Translations under genes and position numbers: made by a program
Shown: piece by piece, positions 16,646-24,716 of the stretch
Layout: the number at the start of each line of letters is the position of its first letter
How positions within the stretch are numbered: position 1 is the first letter of the stretch
Notes under the pieces: model-generated
The model's database searches: none
What the model saw: the letters and a program-made list of their open reading frames with translations, nothing else
Told to the model about the DNA's origin: nothing
Source of the DNA: an uncultured Bacteroidales bacterium
GTDB lineage: Bacteria; Bacteroidota; Bacteroidia; Bacteroidales; Muribaculaceae
Direction: 5' to 3'
Assembly (NCBI GenBank): GCA_949123685.1
Contig: CASBHZ010000039.1
Coordinates: 1-28,112, forward strand
Length of the DNA: 28,112 bases

Positions 16646-18412
16646 TTAATCTTCTGTGTCAACCTCGGTTCTTTGTTTACGAGAGCGTAGTTTATACTCT
16701 GAAAAGCGATAAGTGTCGCTTTCGGGAAGTTTCGGTCCCCTTCCGCTTGTTTCTATTGCCGGTCTGGGCTTACGCTCAAAAGGTTTTCCATCACGGTTGA
16801 AAGGCTTGCGGTCGGAGAATTTCCCGTCGCGGTTAAAAGGCTTACGATCAGAAAATTTCTTATCACGGTCGAAAGGCTTGCGGTCAGAGAATTTTTTGTC
16901 GCGATCGAATGGTTTGCGATCAGAAAATTTCTTGTCACGATCGAAAGGTTTACGGTCTGTGCGTTCAAACTTGCGCTCGCCATGGAAGCGGTCTTTGTTT
17001 TCGAACAACTGATCTTCATCACCGAAATCAGCATTGCCGAAAGGCATGCGGTCAGAAAATTTCTTGTCTCTGTCGAATGGCTTGCGGTCTCTGTCTTTAG
17101 AGAACTTGCGGTCACCCCCTTTCGTAGGCTTACGGTCGCTGTGCCCTCCGAATTTTCGTGTTTCCTTCTTCCAATCGTCATCGGAGATATGTTTCATTTT
17201 TCTGGGACGTCTCTGCTCTTCAGCCTCTTCGTCTGAAAGTTTGCCGAGAGATCCCCCTTCTGCGCGGAAGGAATCATAACGTCCGTCAAATAGCACATAC
17301 TCACGCAATGAACATTCAAGACTGCCATTCAATAATGGAATCTTTATGGTGGGCTTAAGACCGATGTTTCCAAATTCTTCATTATCCGGCCCGATTATCC
17401 ATGCATCCCATCCGGAGAAGTTCTTCTTGAGTGCAGTTCCTATCCCTTTGTAAAGTATTGTGAGATCATCCGGTTTGAGGCGTTCCCCATAAGGTGGATT
17501 CATTACAATAATGCCGGGTTCGGGATTGTCGATCCATTCGCTCATGGGACGACAAGAGATTTCCACCATGTCATCGACTTTAGCCTCTCGCACATTCTTG
17601 CGTGCTATAGCCACTGCTTCAGCGTCGATATCACCTCCGTAGATTTTGAATGCAAAATCCTTTTCGGCACTGTCGTCATTATATATGTCTTCGAATAATT
17701 CTTTGTCGAAATCCGGCCATTTCTCGAAAGCGAACTGCTGGCGGAAGATACCGGGATTTATGTTTGCGGCAATCAATGCCGCCTCAATGAGGAATGTTCC
17801 CGAACCGCACATCGGGTCGACGAAATTGCTGTCGCCCTTCCAACCTGTCTTCATTATGATTCCGGCAGCGAGAACTTCATTTATTGGTGCAGCCGTCTGC
17901 TCGACGCGATATCCGCGTTTTGAAAGAGGTTCGCCACTTGAGTCGAGGGAGATAGTGATTCTGTCATCGAATATATGGACATTCAGCATCAGGTCCGCAC
18001 CGGTTACGCGGATTGAAGGACGCTCGCCATATTTGTCACGGAAGTGATCGACAATACCGTCTTTCACGCGGTAGGTCACATATTTGGAATGTGAAAATTC
18101 ATCACTGTTGACGGTTGAGTCAATAGCGAATGTGGTCTGAGGGGTCATATATTTTTCCCATTCGATATCGCGCACTATGTCGTAAAGTTCATCCGGATTT
18201 GAAGCAGTGAACTTTTCAATAGGTTTTAAGATGCGCAATGCTGTGCGGCAGCATAGGTTGGCGCGATACATCGTTTCGATATCGCCATCAAAGCTGACCA
18301 TTCTGCGGCCTATTTCCACATTCTCTGCACCGAGAGAAATTAATTCATCTCGCAAAACATCTTCCAGTCCCTGGAATGTTTTGGCGACCATCTGAAATTT
18401 TTGTTCAGTCAT
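16646..18412 (-). CDS. rlmL: RlmL-like 23S rRNA guanine-N2 methyltransferase with repeat-rich charged tail
   Basis: This 588-residue THUMP-type RNA methyltransferase has an N-terminal ferredoxin-like/THUMP module at about 1-160 (KTFQGLEDVLRDEL, then VTYRVKDGIVDHFR). The catalytic domain spans 165-385, with SAM motif I VDPMCGSGTFLIEA at 198-211, a GGDID motif at 259-263, and the catalytic NPPYGER at 305-311. It matches the RlmL half of E. coli RlmKL, which modifies G2445 of 23S rRNA; the RlmK half is absent. Residues 391-588 form an unusual extension rich in Lys, Arg, Asp and Phe, with 12-residue repeats (KPFDRDKKFSDR). The gene follows ftsZ by 100 bp, and its leader carries a heptamer array. 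The core is confident; the exact target base is inferred. Confidence 0.9.
   Translation of the reverse strand: MTEQKFQMVAKTFQGLEDVLRDELISLGAENVEIGRRMVSFDGDIETMYRANLCCRTALRILKPIEKFTASNPDELYDIVRDIEWEKYMTPQTTFAIDSTVNSDEFSHSKYVTYRVKDGIVDHFRDKYGERPSIRVTGADLMLNVHIFDDRITISLDSSGEPLSKRGYRVEQTAAPINEVLAAGIIMKTGWKGDSNFVDPMCGSGTFLIEAALIAANINPGIFRQQFAFEKWPDFDKELFEDIYNDDSAEKDFAFKIYGGDIDAEAVAIARKNVREAKVDDMVEISCRPMSEWIDNPEPGIIVMNPPYGERLKPDDLTILYKGIGTALKKNFSGWDAWIIGPDNEEFGNIGLKPTIKIPLLNGSLECSLREYVLFDGRYDSFRAEGGSLGKLSDEEAEEQRRPRKMKHISDDDWKKETRKFGGHSDRKPTKGGDRKFSKDRDRKPFDRDKKFSDRMPFGNADFGDEDQLFENKDRFHGERKFERTDRKPFDRDKKFSDRKPFDRDKKFSDRKPFDRDKKFSDRKPFNRDGKFSDRKPFNRDGKPFERKPRPAIETSGRGPKLPESDTYRFSEYKLRSRKQRTEVDTED
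16772..16951 (-). repeat. Five in-frame 36-bp repeats coding the methyltransferase tail
   Basis: Five consecutive 12-codon units encode residues 488-547. Units 1-3 read KPFDRDKKFSDR, unit 4 KPFNRDGKFSDR and unit 5 KPFNRDGKPFER. A detached sixth unit encodes residues 444-455. The DNA copies differ at many third positions while the amino acids are kept, which argues for selection on the peptide rather than a very recent expansion. Confidence 0.88.
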
Positions 18413-18441
18413 AATATTTTATAGCCTTTAGGCGTCTTTGT

Positions 18442-18469
18442 TTTTCGGTTTTCAGTTTTCAGTTTTCGG
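18442..18469 (-). repeat. Four tandem heptamers between ftsZ and the methyltransferase gene
   Basis: On the coding (minus) strand the units read CCGAAAA, CTGAAAA, CTGAAAA, CCGAAAA with exact 7-bp period, ending 29 bp before the ATG at 18412. Just upstream, a 10-bp sequence (CAGTCTTATC on the plus strand) occurs at 18478 and again at 18496, an 18-bp period. The 100-bp spacer has no convincing terminator, so read-through from ftsZ is possible. Confidence 0.75.
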
Positions 18470-18512
18470 TTGAGACACAGTCTTATCTCTGTCTGCAGTC
18501 TTATCCTTGTTT

Positions 18513-19907
18513 TTAGAATGTTATTGGAGTTGCTCCATGATCCGGTTCACTGGGGATATCACGGCTTGGTTGGGCAGATGCCTGACCGATCTTGTTTAGC
18601 TCCTCTTTGAATCCGGGAGAGCGGTTGAATGCCTTATGGCTTTCAAGGAGCGCTATCACATCGAGATCATCGAACTGAGATGGCTTAAGAACCACATAGC
18701 GCGTTTCGTCTGAAGCACGGTAGTGCTCTTTTATTTTCTCATGGCCATAAATGGTGCTCATCGTGTCTTGAGCTTCCTTTTGCTTGATCTTTTCTTTGAG
18801 TGCATCTTCACCGGTGGGTTGCTGTGTGTCGTTGGCGAGGATAATCAGTCCATCGTTGTTTTGATCCTTGTGAGAAGTTTCGGAACCGGCTTCTTTCAAA
18901 GTCATGTCGAAGCCGGATGCGAGCACGGTTATTTTCACTTTGTCTCCCATTTCCGGATTGTTCCCGATACCCCATTTTACATCGATCGTAGGCGGGAGTT
19001 GAGACGTAAACTGATAGATCTCTGACATTTCCTGCGTCTTTAGCGGATTTGGAGAATCTTTCCAGCATACGAACTTAAAGAGGATGCGTTTAGAAGAATA
19101 AATGTCGTGTGTCTTAAGTAACGGGGAGTGCAGAGCCTTGTTGATGGCATCTGAGATGCGATGCTCACCTTCACCTTCTGCCGTTGATATTATTGCTGTT
19201 CCCGCACCTTTCAGTGTGGTCTTCACATCCTGGAAGTCAACATTTATATAGCAAGGCTCCGATATGATTTCAGAGATGCTTCGTGCCGCATTTGCCAAGG
19301 TGTCATCTGCTTTTCCGAAAGCATTGAAGAAATTGAGGTCTTTATAAAGATCGATCAAGTTCTCGTTATTTATCACAAGAAGCGCATCGACATGTTTTTT
19401 CATCTCTTTCGCACCTTCTATAGCCTTGAGAATCTTTTTTTCTCCTTCAAAAAAGAAGGGAACGGTGACGATGCCTATGGTCAACATTCCTGCTTCTTTT
19501 GCCAGTTCTGCTACTACCGGAGCAGCACCGGTGCCGGTTCCACCACCCATGCCGGCTGTGATGAAGACCATTTCTGTCTTGTCATCGAATAATTCGCGTA
19601 TCTTGTCGGCGGAAGCTTCGGCACACTGCCGACCTACGTCGGGTACGTTCCCTGCGCCGAGACCGTTCGTGATCTTCTCGCCAATCAACAGTTTGTTGGG
19701 AACAGGTGATTTCTCAAGATGCTGGGCATCTGTGTTGCATACCACAAAATTCACATGCGGTATTTTCTGGGCATACATGTAGTTGACAGCGTTGCTGCCA
19801 CCGCCACCAACGCCTATGACCTTGATGATAGCGTCATTGGCATCTTTTACAAAGCCAGATTCATCCGACAGGTCGTAAAAATCGGGAGTGTTTATATCGG
19901 TAGTCAT
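18513..19907 (-). CDS. ftsZ: Cell division protein FtsZ
   Basis: FtsZ is the tubulin-like GTPase that forms the Z-ring at midcell. The 464-residue protein shows GVGGGGSNAVNYM at 32-44, the nucleotide signature GMGGGTGTGAAP (GGGTGTG at 121-127) and the T7-loop NVDFQD with Asp224 and Asp227. The GTPase and C-terminal domains end near 330; a hydrophilic linker follows. The final residues (RDIPSEPDHGATPITF) do not show an obvious DxPxFLR-type conserved peptide, although DIPS could be a remnant. A 109-bp spacer separates it from ftsA, the longest gap in the cluster, so extra regulation of ftsZ is possible; no clear TAnnTTTG/TTG pair is visible there. Confidence 0.97.
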   Translation of the reverse strand: MTTDINTPDFYDLSDESGFVKDANDAIIKVIGVGGGGSNAVNYMYAQKIPHVNFVVCNTDAQHLEKSPVPNKLLIGEKITNGLGAGNVPDVGRQCAEASADKIRELFDDKTEMVFITAGMGGGTGTGAAPVVAELAKEAGMLTIGIVTVPFFFEGEKKILKAIEGAKEMKKHVDALLVINNENLIDLYKDLNFFNAFGKADDTLANAARSISEIISEPCYINVDFQDVKTTLKGAGTAIISTAEGEGEHRISDAINKALHSPLLKTHDIYSSKRILFKFVCWKDSPNPLKTQEMSEIYQFTSQLPPTIDVKWGIGNNPEMGDKVKITVLASGFDMTLKEAGSETSHKDQNNDGLIILANDTQQPTGEDALKEKIKQKEAQDTMSTIYGHEKIKEHYRASDETRYVVLKPSQFDDLDVIALLESHKAFNRSPGFKEELNKIGQASAQPSRDIPSEPDHGATPITF

Positions 19908-20016
19908 CTGAATAATATACTTCTAATTGTTTTTCAGCTAAGCAGACAAGAATGTCCGACAAATGTCATTTAAATTTGATTGCTTATTCTTTAAATTAAA
20001 TGAAAAAGGTTTCTGA

Positions 20017-21351
20017 TTAGTCAAGTGGATCTGAATCGTCTTCTGCACTTCCAAACATTGATGAAACCCAGCTTGATATCTTGGTGCCAAGTCCCGGACC
20101 TTTAGGTGTTTTGCGTCGTTTGTGGCTGTTGTCATATTCTGTCACCGGTTCGGTATCATCAACATTTGCTTCGCCGGTTATGGGAACTTTTTCCTGTTCC
20201 GGACGTTCCAGACATGTGGCATCGTTGCCTGTGGAGCCGGCATAAAGCACGCTTGCCACTTCTATGATCTCGTTTGAGCCTATTTTTGTGTCTTCAAGGT
20301 GCACATATTGAGGGAGTGTGCCTCTGCGCACGTTGAGGCTGCTCTTGTTCACGAGCAGGTCAATCATGCCATTTAATTTTGAGGAACCTCCTATCACTAT
20401 TATTCCGCCGGGAAGATCACTGTCTTTAAGTTCTGCATATTGTATCTGTTTGAGGACATTTACAACTATCTCTTCAGACCTTGCCACTATGATGTTGGAT
20501 ACGTCCGCATCCCTTATGCCGTTGTAGTTGAGGGTAGAGACTGTTTCGCGCGGTATGGCGTTGCCGGAAGTTATCTTGATTTCTTCCGCTCTCTCTTCGA
20601 GTATATTAAGGGATGTCAAGTCGCGGGTTATGTTCCTTCCGCCGAGAGGAAGCGTGGCAAAATACATCAGGTGACCATTCTTGTATATTGTCACGGTTGT
20701 TGTTTCTCCCCCCATGTCCACGAGCATGCAGCCGAGCCGTTTTTCCTCGACGCTGAGTATCATCTGTCCTGCCGCAAGTGCGGTTACTACTATCCCCTTT
20801 ATTGATATTCCAAGCTTATCTTGAACGGTGCGTATGATATTGTTCTTTATTTCGGGACGGCATACCACCAAGTCATATTCTGCGCTTATGCAGTTTCCTA
20901 CAGCCCCTTTCGGAGAAGTAGTCTCCATACGGTCAACCATATATGATCTTGGCACGGCATCCATCACTTCGAGAGAGGAGTCAATTGCCGTAGCTCGAGC
21001 CTGTTGCATGAGCCGTTGGAGTATCTCGTCTGTTATTTCCGTATCATCCGGCAGGTTTATTGATACGCGAGTGGGGATTGAACGCAGTGAAAGTCCGGAG
21101 AGTCCTACGAATAGTCCGGTGATACGCCGCGGCGCTACTGCCGGTTTTCTTTCCAATAGATTGAGAATGCGGGAAATTCGCATTGAAGTCTCTTCGAGAT
21201 TCCGGATCACTCCGTAGCGGACGCTTTCCACGCCCTTCTCTTGTTCAGAGGCTATAATGCAGAGCTGACCATCGGGGCGCATCTTGCCCACGATAGCCAC
21301 AATTTTTGAGCTGCTTATTTCAATCGCAGCAACATATCTATCTTCGGTCAT
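20017..21351 (-). CDS. ftsA: Cell division protein FtsA
   Basis: FtsA is the actin-like ATPase that tethers FtsZ to the membrane. The 444-residue protein has the phosphate-1 loop AAIEISSSKIVAIVG at 8-22, the phosphate-2 motif LVDMGGETTTV at 210-220 and the adenosine motif GIIVIGGSSKL at 316-326. A variable acidic/basic linker (380-419) leads to the amphipathic helix GLGTKISSWVSSMFG at 420-434, the likely membrane anchor. This is followed by an acidic end (SAEDDSDPLD), so the helix is not at the extreme C-terminus as in E. coli. The start codon is preceded by five tandem heptamers overlapping the ftsQ stop. Confidence 0.96.
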   Translation of the reverse strand: MTEDRYVAAIEISSSKIVAIVGKMRPDGQLCIIASEQEKGVESVRYGVIRNLEETSMRISRILNLLERKPAVAPRRITGLFVGLSGLSLRSIPTRVSINLPDDTEITDEILQRLMQQARATAIDSSLEVMDAVPRSYMVDRMETTSPKGAVGNCISAEYDLVVCRPEIKNNIIRTVQDKLGISIKGIVVTALAAGQMILSVEEKRLGCMLVDMGGETTTVTIYKNGHLMYFATLPLGGRNITRDLTSLNILEERAEEIKITSGNAIPRETVSTLNYNGIRDADVSNIIVARSEEIVVNVLKQIQYAELKDSDLPGGIIVIGGSSKLNGMIDLLVNKSSLNVRRGTLPQYVHLEDTKIGSNEIIEVASVLYAGSTGNDATCLERPEQEKVPITGEANVDDTEPVTEYDNSHKRRKTPKGPGLGTKISSWVSSMFGSAEDDSDPLD

Positions 21352-21362
21352 TCCCTTTATGG

Positions 21363-21397
21363 TTTTCAGTTTTCGGTTTTCAGTTTTCAGTTTTCAG
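21363..21397 (-). repeat. Five tandem heptamers spanning the ftsQ stop and ftsA leader
   Basis: On the coding strand the units read CTGAAAA three times, then CCGAAAA and CTGAAAA, with exact 7-bp spacing. The last unit ends 11 bp before the ftsA ATG. The first three units encode the final FtsQ residues LKTEN and its TGA stop (21382-21380). The sequence family is shared with the array before the rlmL-like gene. Confidence 0.85.
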
Positions 21398-22213
21398 AGC
21401 GGATACTTCGGGGAGGGTGTGTTCCTCCAGGTCAATATCGTCTGTGTAATCTTCGCTATGTTGAAGTTTAGTTTTGTTTCGTCTTGTCGCTACCACCTGA
21501 TCACGGAATTTCACTGATATGGTGTCATACTCCATCCAGCCTTTATGGGGCATCACTTTACGATAAAAAAGGAAAAGGTTATTGCTTTTTTCCTTCATCC
21601 GGGTGGTGTCGCCAAAGTTTATTACATGCCCTTTGATTCTCGGCACGAGCATAAGGTTTCTGCCGTCGCGTGCCACTATCATGCTTACGAGATTCTCAAG
21701 GCGTGTGTCAGAGCTTATATATTTCACTAATGGCAAAACATTTTCGGGCGTGAAATGTTTGTTGAAGTTGCCGCAGACCACCGGAACGTCGGTGAAGAAC
21801 TCCGCTTTTGCGTCAATCCTTTTGCCCTCGCGGTTGATGTAATATGATTTTCCCGCATCAAAGACCCTCATTACCGGTTCCAAAGGTTTAGCCTCCACAA
21901 GAAGATGGTTTTCGGAGTTTATCATGCAGTCAACGCTTTCGAAATTCGGTATTGCAGATAAATACTCCTTGATCTTACAGGTGTTGACATTATGCACCGG
22001 TATTCCGAGTATTTGTTCCGGATATCTTGACAATTCAATTTCAATTCCACTTTTCGTGCGCTCAAGGATCTTTTTGTTTTCAGTGCCTAAGACATTGATT
22101 GTTATTCCTGTGCATTTGTGGCGATCTGCCTCCCGGTTGGCCCAAACGGTTACCCAGGCGGTGTATCCTGTCAATAGGATAAGCAGCAGCCATTTCAAGA
22201 CGGTATTAATCAT
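21380..22213 (-). CDS. ftsQ: Cell division protein FtsQ (POTRA-containing)
   Basis: The identification rests on position (murC-ftsQ-ftsA) and architecture. The 277-residue protein has a short cytosolic start and one membrane span at about residues 5-24 (VLKWLLLILLTGYTAWVTVW). A POTRA-like segment follows (ITINVLGTENKKILERTKSG), then the beta domain with ILGIPVHNVNTCKIKEYLSA and LVEAKPLEPVMRVFD. FtsQ links early and late divisome proteins in the periplasm. Bacteroidota FtsQ is divergent and shorter-tailed, as here. The last residues are encoded by a tandem heptamer array. Its start overlaps the murC stop by 4 bp (ATGA). Confidence 0.9.
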   Translation of the reverse strand: MINTVLKWLLLILLTGYTAWVTVWANREADRHKCTGITINVLGTENKKILERTKSGIEIELSRYPEQILGIPVHNVNTCKIKEYLSAIPNFESVDCMINSENHLLVEAKPLEPVMRVFDAGKSYYINREGKRIDAKAEFFTDVPVVCGNFNKHFTPENVLPLVKYISSDTRLENLVSMIVARDGRNLMLVPRIKGHVINFGDTTRMKEKSNNLFLFYRKVMPHKGWMEYDTISVKFRDQVVATRRNKTKLQHSEDYTDDIDLEEHTLPEVSALKTEN

Positions 22214-23592
22214 CGATGCGACAGTATATCACGAATGTCAGGAAGCAGCCTGTCAATATCAGCGGCTCCCAGTGTCATCAAGATTTCAAAGTTAGTATTT
22301 TTTATCAGATTCAACAAATCTTTTCGCTCGCAATATATCTTTTCAGATGTTTTTACGTTGTCGAGGATGATATGGGAGGTTATTCCCGGTATCGGTAATT
22401 CTCTTGCGGGATATATTTCGGGCATTATCACGCAATCAGCCTCTGAGAGTGCCTCTGCAAATTCATTTGCGAAGTCGCGTGTTCGGGTGTAAAGGTGAGG
22501 CTGGAATATTACACTAATTTTTTTTCCTTGGTATAGCCTTTTTACTGACCGGATGGAATTTTTGACTTCGTTAGGGCTGTGGGCATAATCGTCGATTAAG
22601 ATGGTTCCATTGGATGATTCAGACCCGTCAAGCCATGTCTCGAATCTTCTTTTAGCACCCATGAACGAAGCAAGTCCGTCCTTAACTTCTTGAGTTGTCG
22701 CTCCTGCCGTTATTGCTGCGGCGGCAGCGGCTACGGCATTGTCAATATTGATTTCTACAGGCACGCCAAGTCTTATATTCTCGATTCTAAGTCCGTCAGG
22801 ACCAATGAGGGTGAATGTAAGTTTGCCGTCTCCGAACGAGATTTCTTCCGTATGCCAGTCTCCTTCAGTTCCTCCGCTGTATGTCTGGATTTTAACACCA
22901 TCTCTTACGTCAGGAATGTATTTCAGTCCCGTATGGGTGATAAGCGTCCCGCCGGGTGCTATTAATGATGTAAAGATGGAAAATGCTTCCAGATAATTCT
23001 CCTCGTTACCATATATGTCGAGATGGTCTGGATCAGTAGAGGTGACAATGGCAATACTTGGATGAAGATGATGGAAAGAGCGGTCGTATTCGTCTGCTTC
23101 AATTACGGAGAATACAGATTTTTCATTCAATACCAGATTGCTGCCTGTGTTCCGGAGTATGCCGCCTAAAAATGCAGTGCATCCTTTCGACGAATCTTTC
23201 AGGATGTTTGCGATCATGGAGGATGTCGTGGTTTTTCCATGAGATCCTGCCACGCATATTGCGTTGGTGTTGCATGTGATCTTGCCAAGCAATTCAGCGC
23301 GTTTTATAACTTCAAATCCGTGATTACGGAAAAATGAAAGTATCTTATTGGATTCCGGCACGGCGGGTGTGTAAACGACCAATGTATCCGCCGGATTCTG
23401 AAAATCCTCTAAAATTTCATCTTCAGAATCATTGAAGGTCAAAAATGCACCTTCCTTTTCAAGGTCGTTTGTCAGGGATGACGGGGTGCGGTCGTATCCT
23501 CCGACTTTATAGCCATGACGTAGATAATACCTGACGAGGTTTGCCATGCCGATTCCTCCGGCACCTACAAAATATATATTGGATTGGGTCAT
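22210..23592 (-). CDS. murC: UDP-N-acetylmuramate-L-alanine ligase
   Basis: MurC adds L-alanine to UDP-MurNAc in the cytosol, the first peptide step of peptidoglycan precursor synthesis. The 460-residue protein has the N-terminal Rossmann motif YFVGAGGIGMANL at 7-19, the P-loop CVAGSHGKTTTSSM (GSHGKTTT at 116-123), the central DEYDRSFHHLHP motif, and TSTDPDHLD. The C-terminal domain carries IDDYAHSPNEV. Length is normal. The start overlaps the murG stop and the stop overlaps the ftsQ start, both by ATGA, so translation is probably coupled. Confidence 0.97.
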   Translation of the reverse strand: MTQSNIYFVGAGGIGMANLVRYYLRHGYKVGGYDRTPSSLTNDLEKEGAFLTFNDSEDEILEDFQNPADTLVVYTPAVPESNKILSFFRNHGFEVIKRAELLGKITCNTNAICVAGSHGKTTTSSMIANILKDSSKGCTAFLGGILRNTGSNLVLNEKSVFSVIEADEYDRSFHHLHPSIAIVTSTDPDHLDIYGNEENYLEAFSIFTSLIAPGGTLITHTGLKYIPDVRDGVKIQTYSGGTEGDWHTEEISFGDGKLTFTLIGPDGLRIENIRLGVPVEINIDNAVAAAAAAITAGATTQEVKDGLASFMGAKRRFETWLDGSESSNGTILIDDYAHSPNEVKNSIRSVKRLYQGKKISVIFQPHLYTRTRDFANEFAEALSEADCVIMPEIYPARELPIPGITSHIILDNVKTSEKIYCERKDLLNLIKNTNFEILMTLGAADIDRLLPDIRDILSHR

Positions 23593-24692
23593 TCTTTGGG
23601 ATTTTTTGTGATGATTTTCAAGATTTCATCTACGATTGCCTCGTCACTGTTATGGAGTGCCATGGCAGATATATTTGTTTCCATTTCCCGTAAACGCACC
23701 TTGTCTTCCGCGAGTGAGAGTATCGTGTCTACAAGCTTTTCACGGGCATCGGCATCTGTAACCATTACTGCGGCATCCTTATGAACGAGAGCCAGTGCAT
23801 TTTTTGTCTGGTGGTCTTCAGCAACATTGGGGGAGGGGACAAGGATACATGGTTTCCCGAGGATCTGTAATTCGCTGATGGATCCTGCTCCTGCCCTTGA
23901 CACCACTATGTCGGCTGCAGCATATGCAGTGCCCATATCCGAGATAAAGTCGGTGACGACAGCTCCCTGTAACCCTTTTACAGCCAATTGACCGCGGTTG
24001 CCGAAATGCTTTCCTGTTTGCCAGATTACCTGCAATCCGTTGTCGAGCAACTTGCGTATGCCCGATTCAAGACTCTCGTTAAGAGTTCGGGCACCGAGAC
24101 TGCCTCCAACTATCAGGACTGTGGTCTTTTCCGACTTGAGACCGAAGTTTTGGCGAGCTTTGTCTTTATCTTTAGCTATCTCTGTGAGATCTTTTCGAAC
24201 AGGATTGCCTGTCAATACAATCTTTTCTTTAGGAAAGAACCGTTCCATACCGTCATATGCCACACATATCCGGTTGACTTTTGCCGCCAAGAGTTTATTT
24301 GTAACTCCGGCATATGAGTTCTGCTCTTGTACGAGCGTAGGTATTCCAGATTTCTGAGCCGCTTTCAATGTAGGTCCAGAAGCGTATCCGCCCACACCTA
24401 TTGCCATATCCGGCTTGAAATCCTTAACTATCTTACGTGCCATCTTCACGCTCTTGAACAGTTTTAAGAGCACGCTTATATTTTTGAAAGGATTTTTGCG
24501 GTTGAAGCCGGCAACAGGCAAGCCTATTATTTCATATCCGGCGGCAGGCACTTTCTCCATTTCCATCCTGTTGTCCGCTCCTACGAAAAGTATGTCGGCA
24601 TCTATTCTCCTTTTTATGGCGTTGGCGATAGATATGGCAGGGAAGATATGTCCTCCTGTGCCCCCTCCGCTTATTAATATTTTCTTTTTCAT
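23589..24692 (-). CDS. murG: Undecaprenyl-PP-MurNAc-pentapeptide GlcNAc transferase
   Basis: MurG adds GlcNAc to lipid I to make lipid II on the inner face of the cytoplasmic membrane. The 367-residue GT28 enzyme has the G-loop ISGGGTGGHIFPA (GGGTGGH at 9-15), GVGGYASGP at 99-107, the second G-loop GGSLGARTLNE at 196-206, and SRAGAGSISEL at 265-275 for donor binding. The membrane-facing GFNRKNPFKN region is present. Its ATG is preceded by two CCTAAAA units. The gap to ftsW is 24 bp. Confidence 0.97.
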   Translation of the reverse strand: MKKKILISGGGTGGHIFPAISIANAIKRRIDADILFVGADNRMEMEKVPAAGYEIIGLPVAGFNRKNPFKNISVLLKLFKSVKMARKIVKDFKPDMAIGVGGYASGPTLKAAQKSGIPTLVQEQNSYAGVTNKLLAAKVNRICVAYDGMERFFPKEKIVLTGNPVRKDLTEIAKDKDKARQNFGLKSEKTTVLIVGGSLGARTLNESLESGIRKLLDNGLQVIWQTGKHFGNRGQLAVKGLQGAVVTDFISDMGTAYAAADIVVSRAGAGSISELQILGKPCILVPSPNVAEDHQTKNALALVHKDAAVMVTDADAREKLVDTILSLAEDKVRLREMETNISAMALHNSDEAIVDEILKIITKNPKE

Positions 24693-24693
24693 T

Positions 24694-24707
24694 TTTTAGG
24701 TTTTAGG
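24694..24707 (-). repeat. Two heptamers before the murG start
   Basis: On the coding strand CCTAAAA occurs twice in tandem (24707-24701 and 24700-24694), with only one base (plus strand A/T) between the array and the ATG at 24692. It is a shorter member of the CTRAAAA-like leader family seen at three other starts in the window. Confidence 0.5.
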
Positions 24708-24716
24708 CATTGAAGC

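Noticed and set aside
16713..17012. Open frame of 99 residues with repeats on the plus strand.
   Set aside because: It is the antisense reading of the methyltransferase tail repeats, with no independent support.
18478..18512. Possible terminator after ftsZ (AGACA/TGTCT dyad and 10-bp direct repeats).
   Set aside because: The stem is only about 5 bp, with a long loop and no T-tract on the minus strand.
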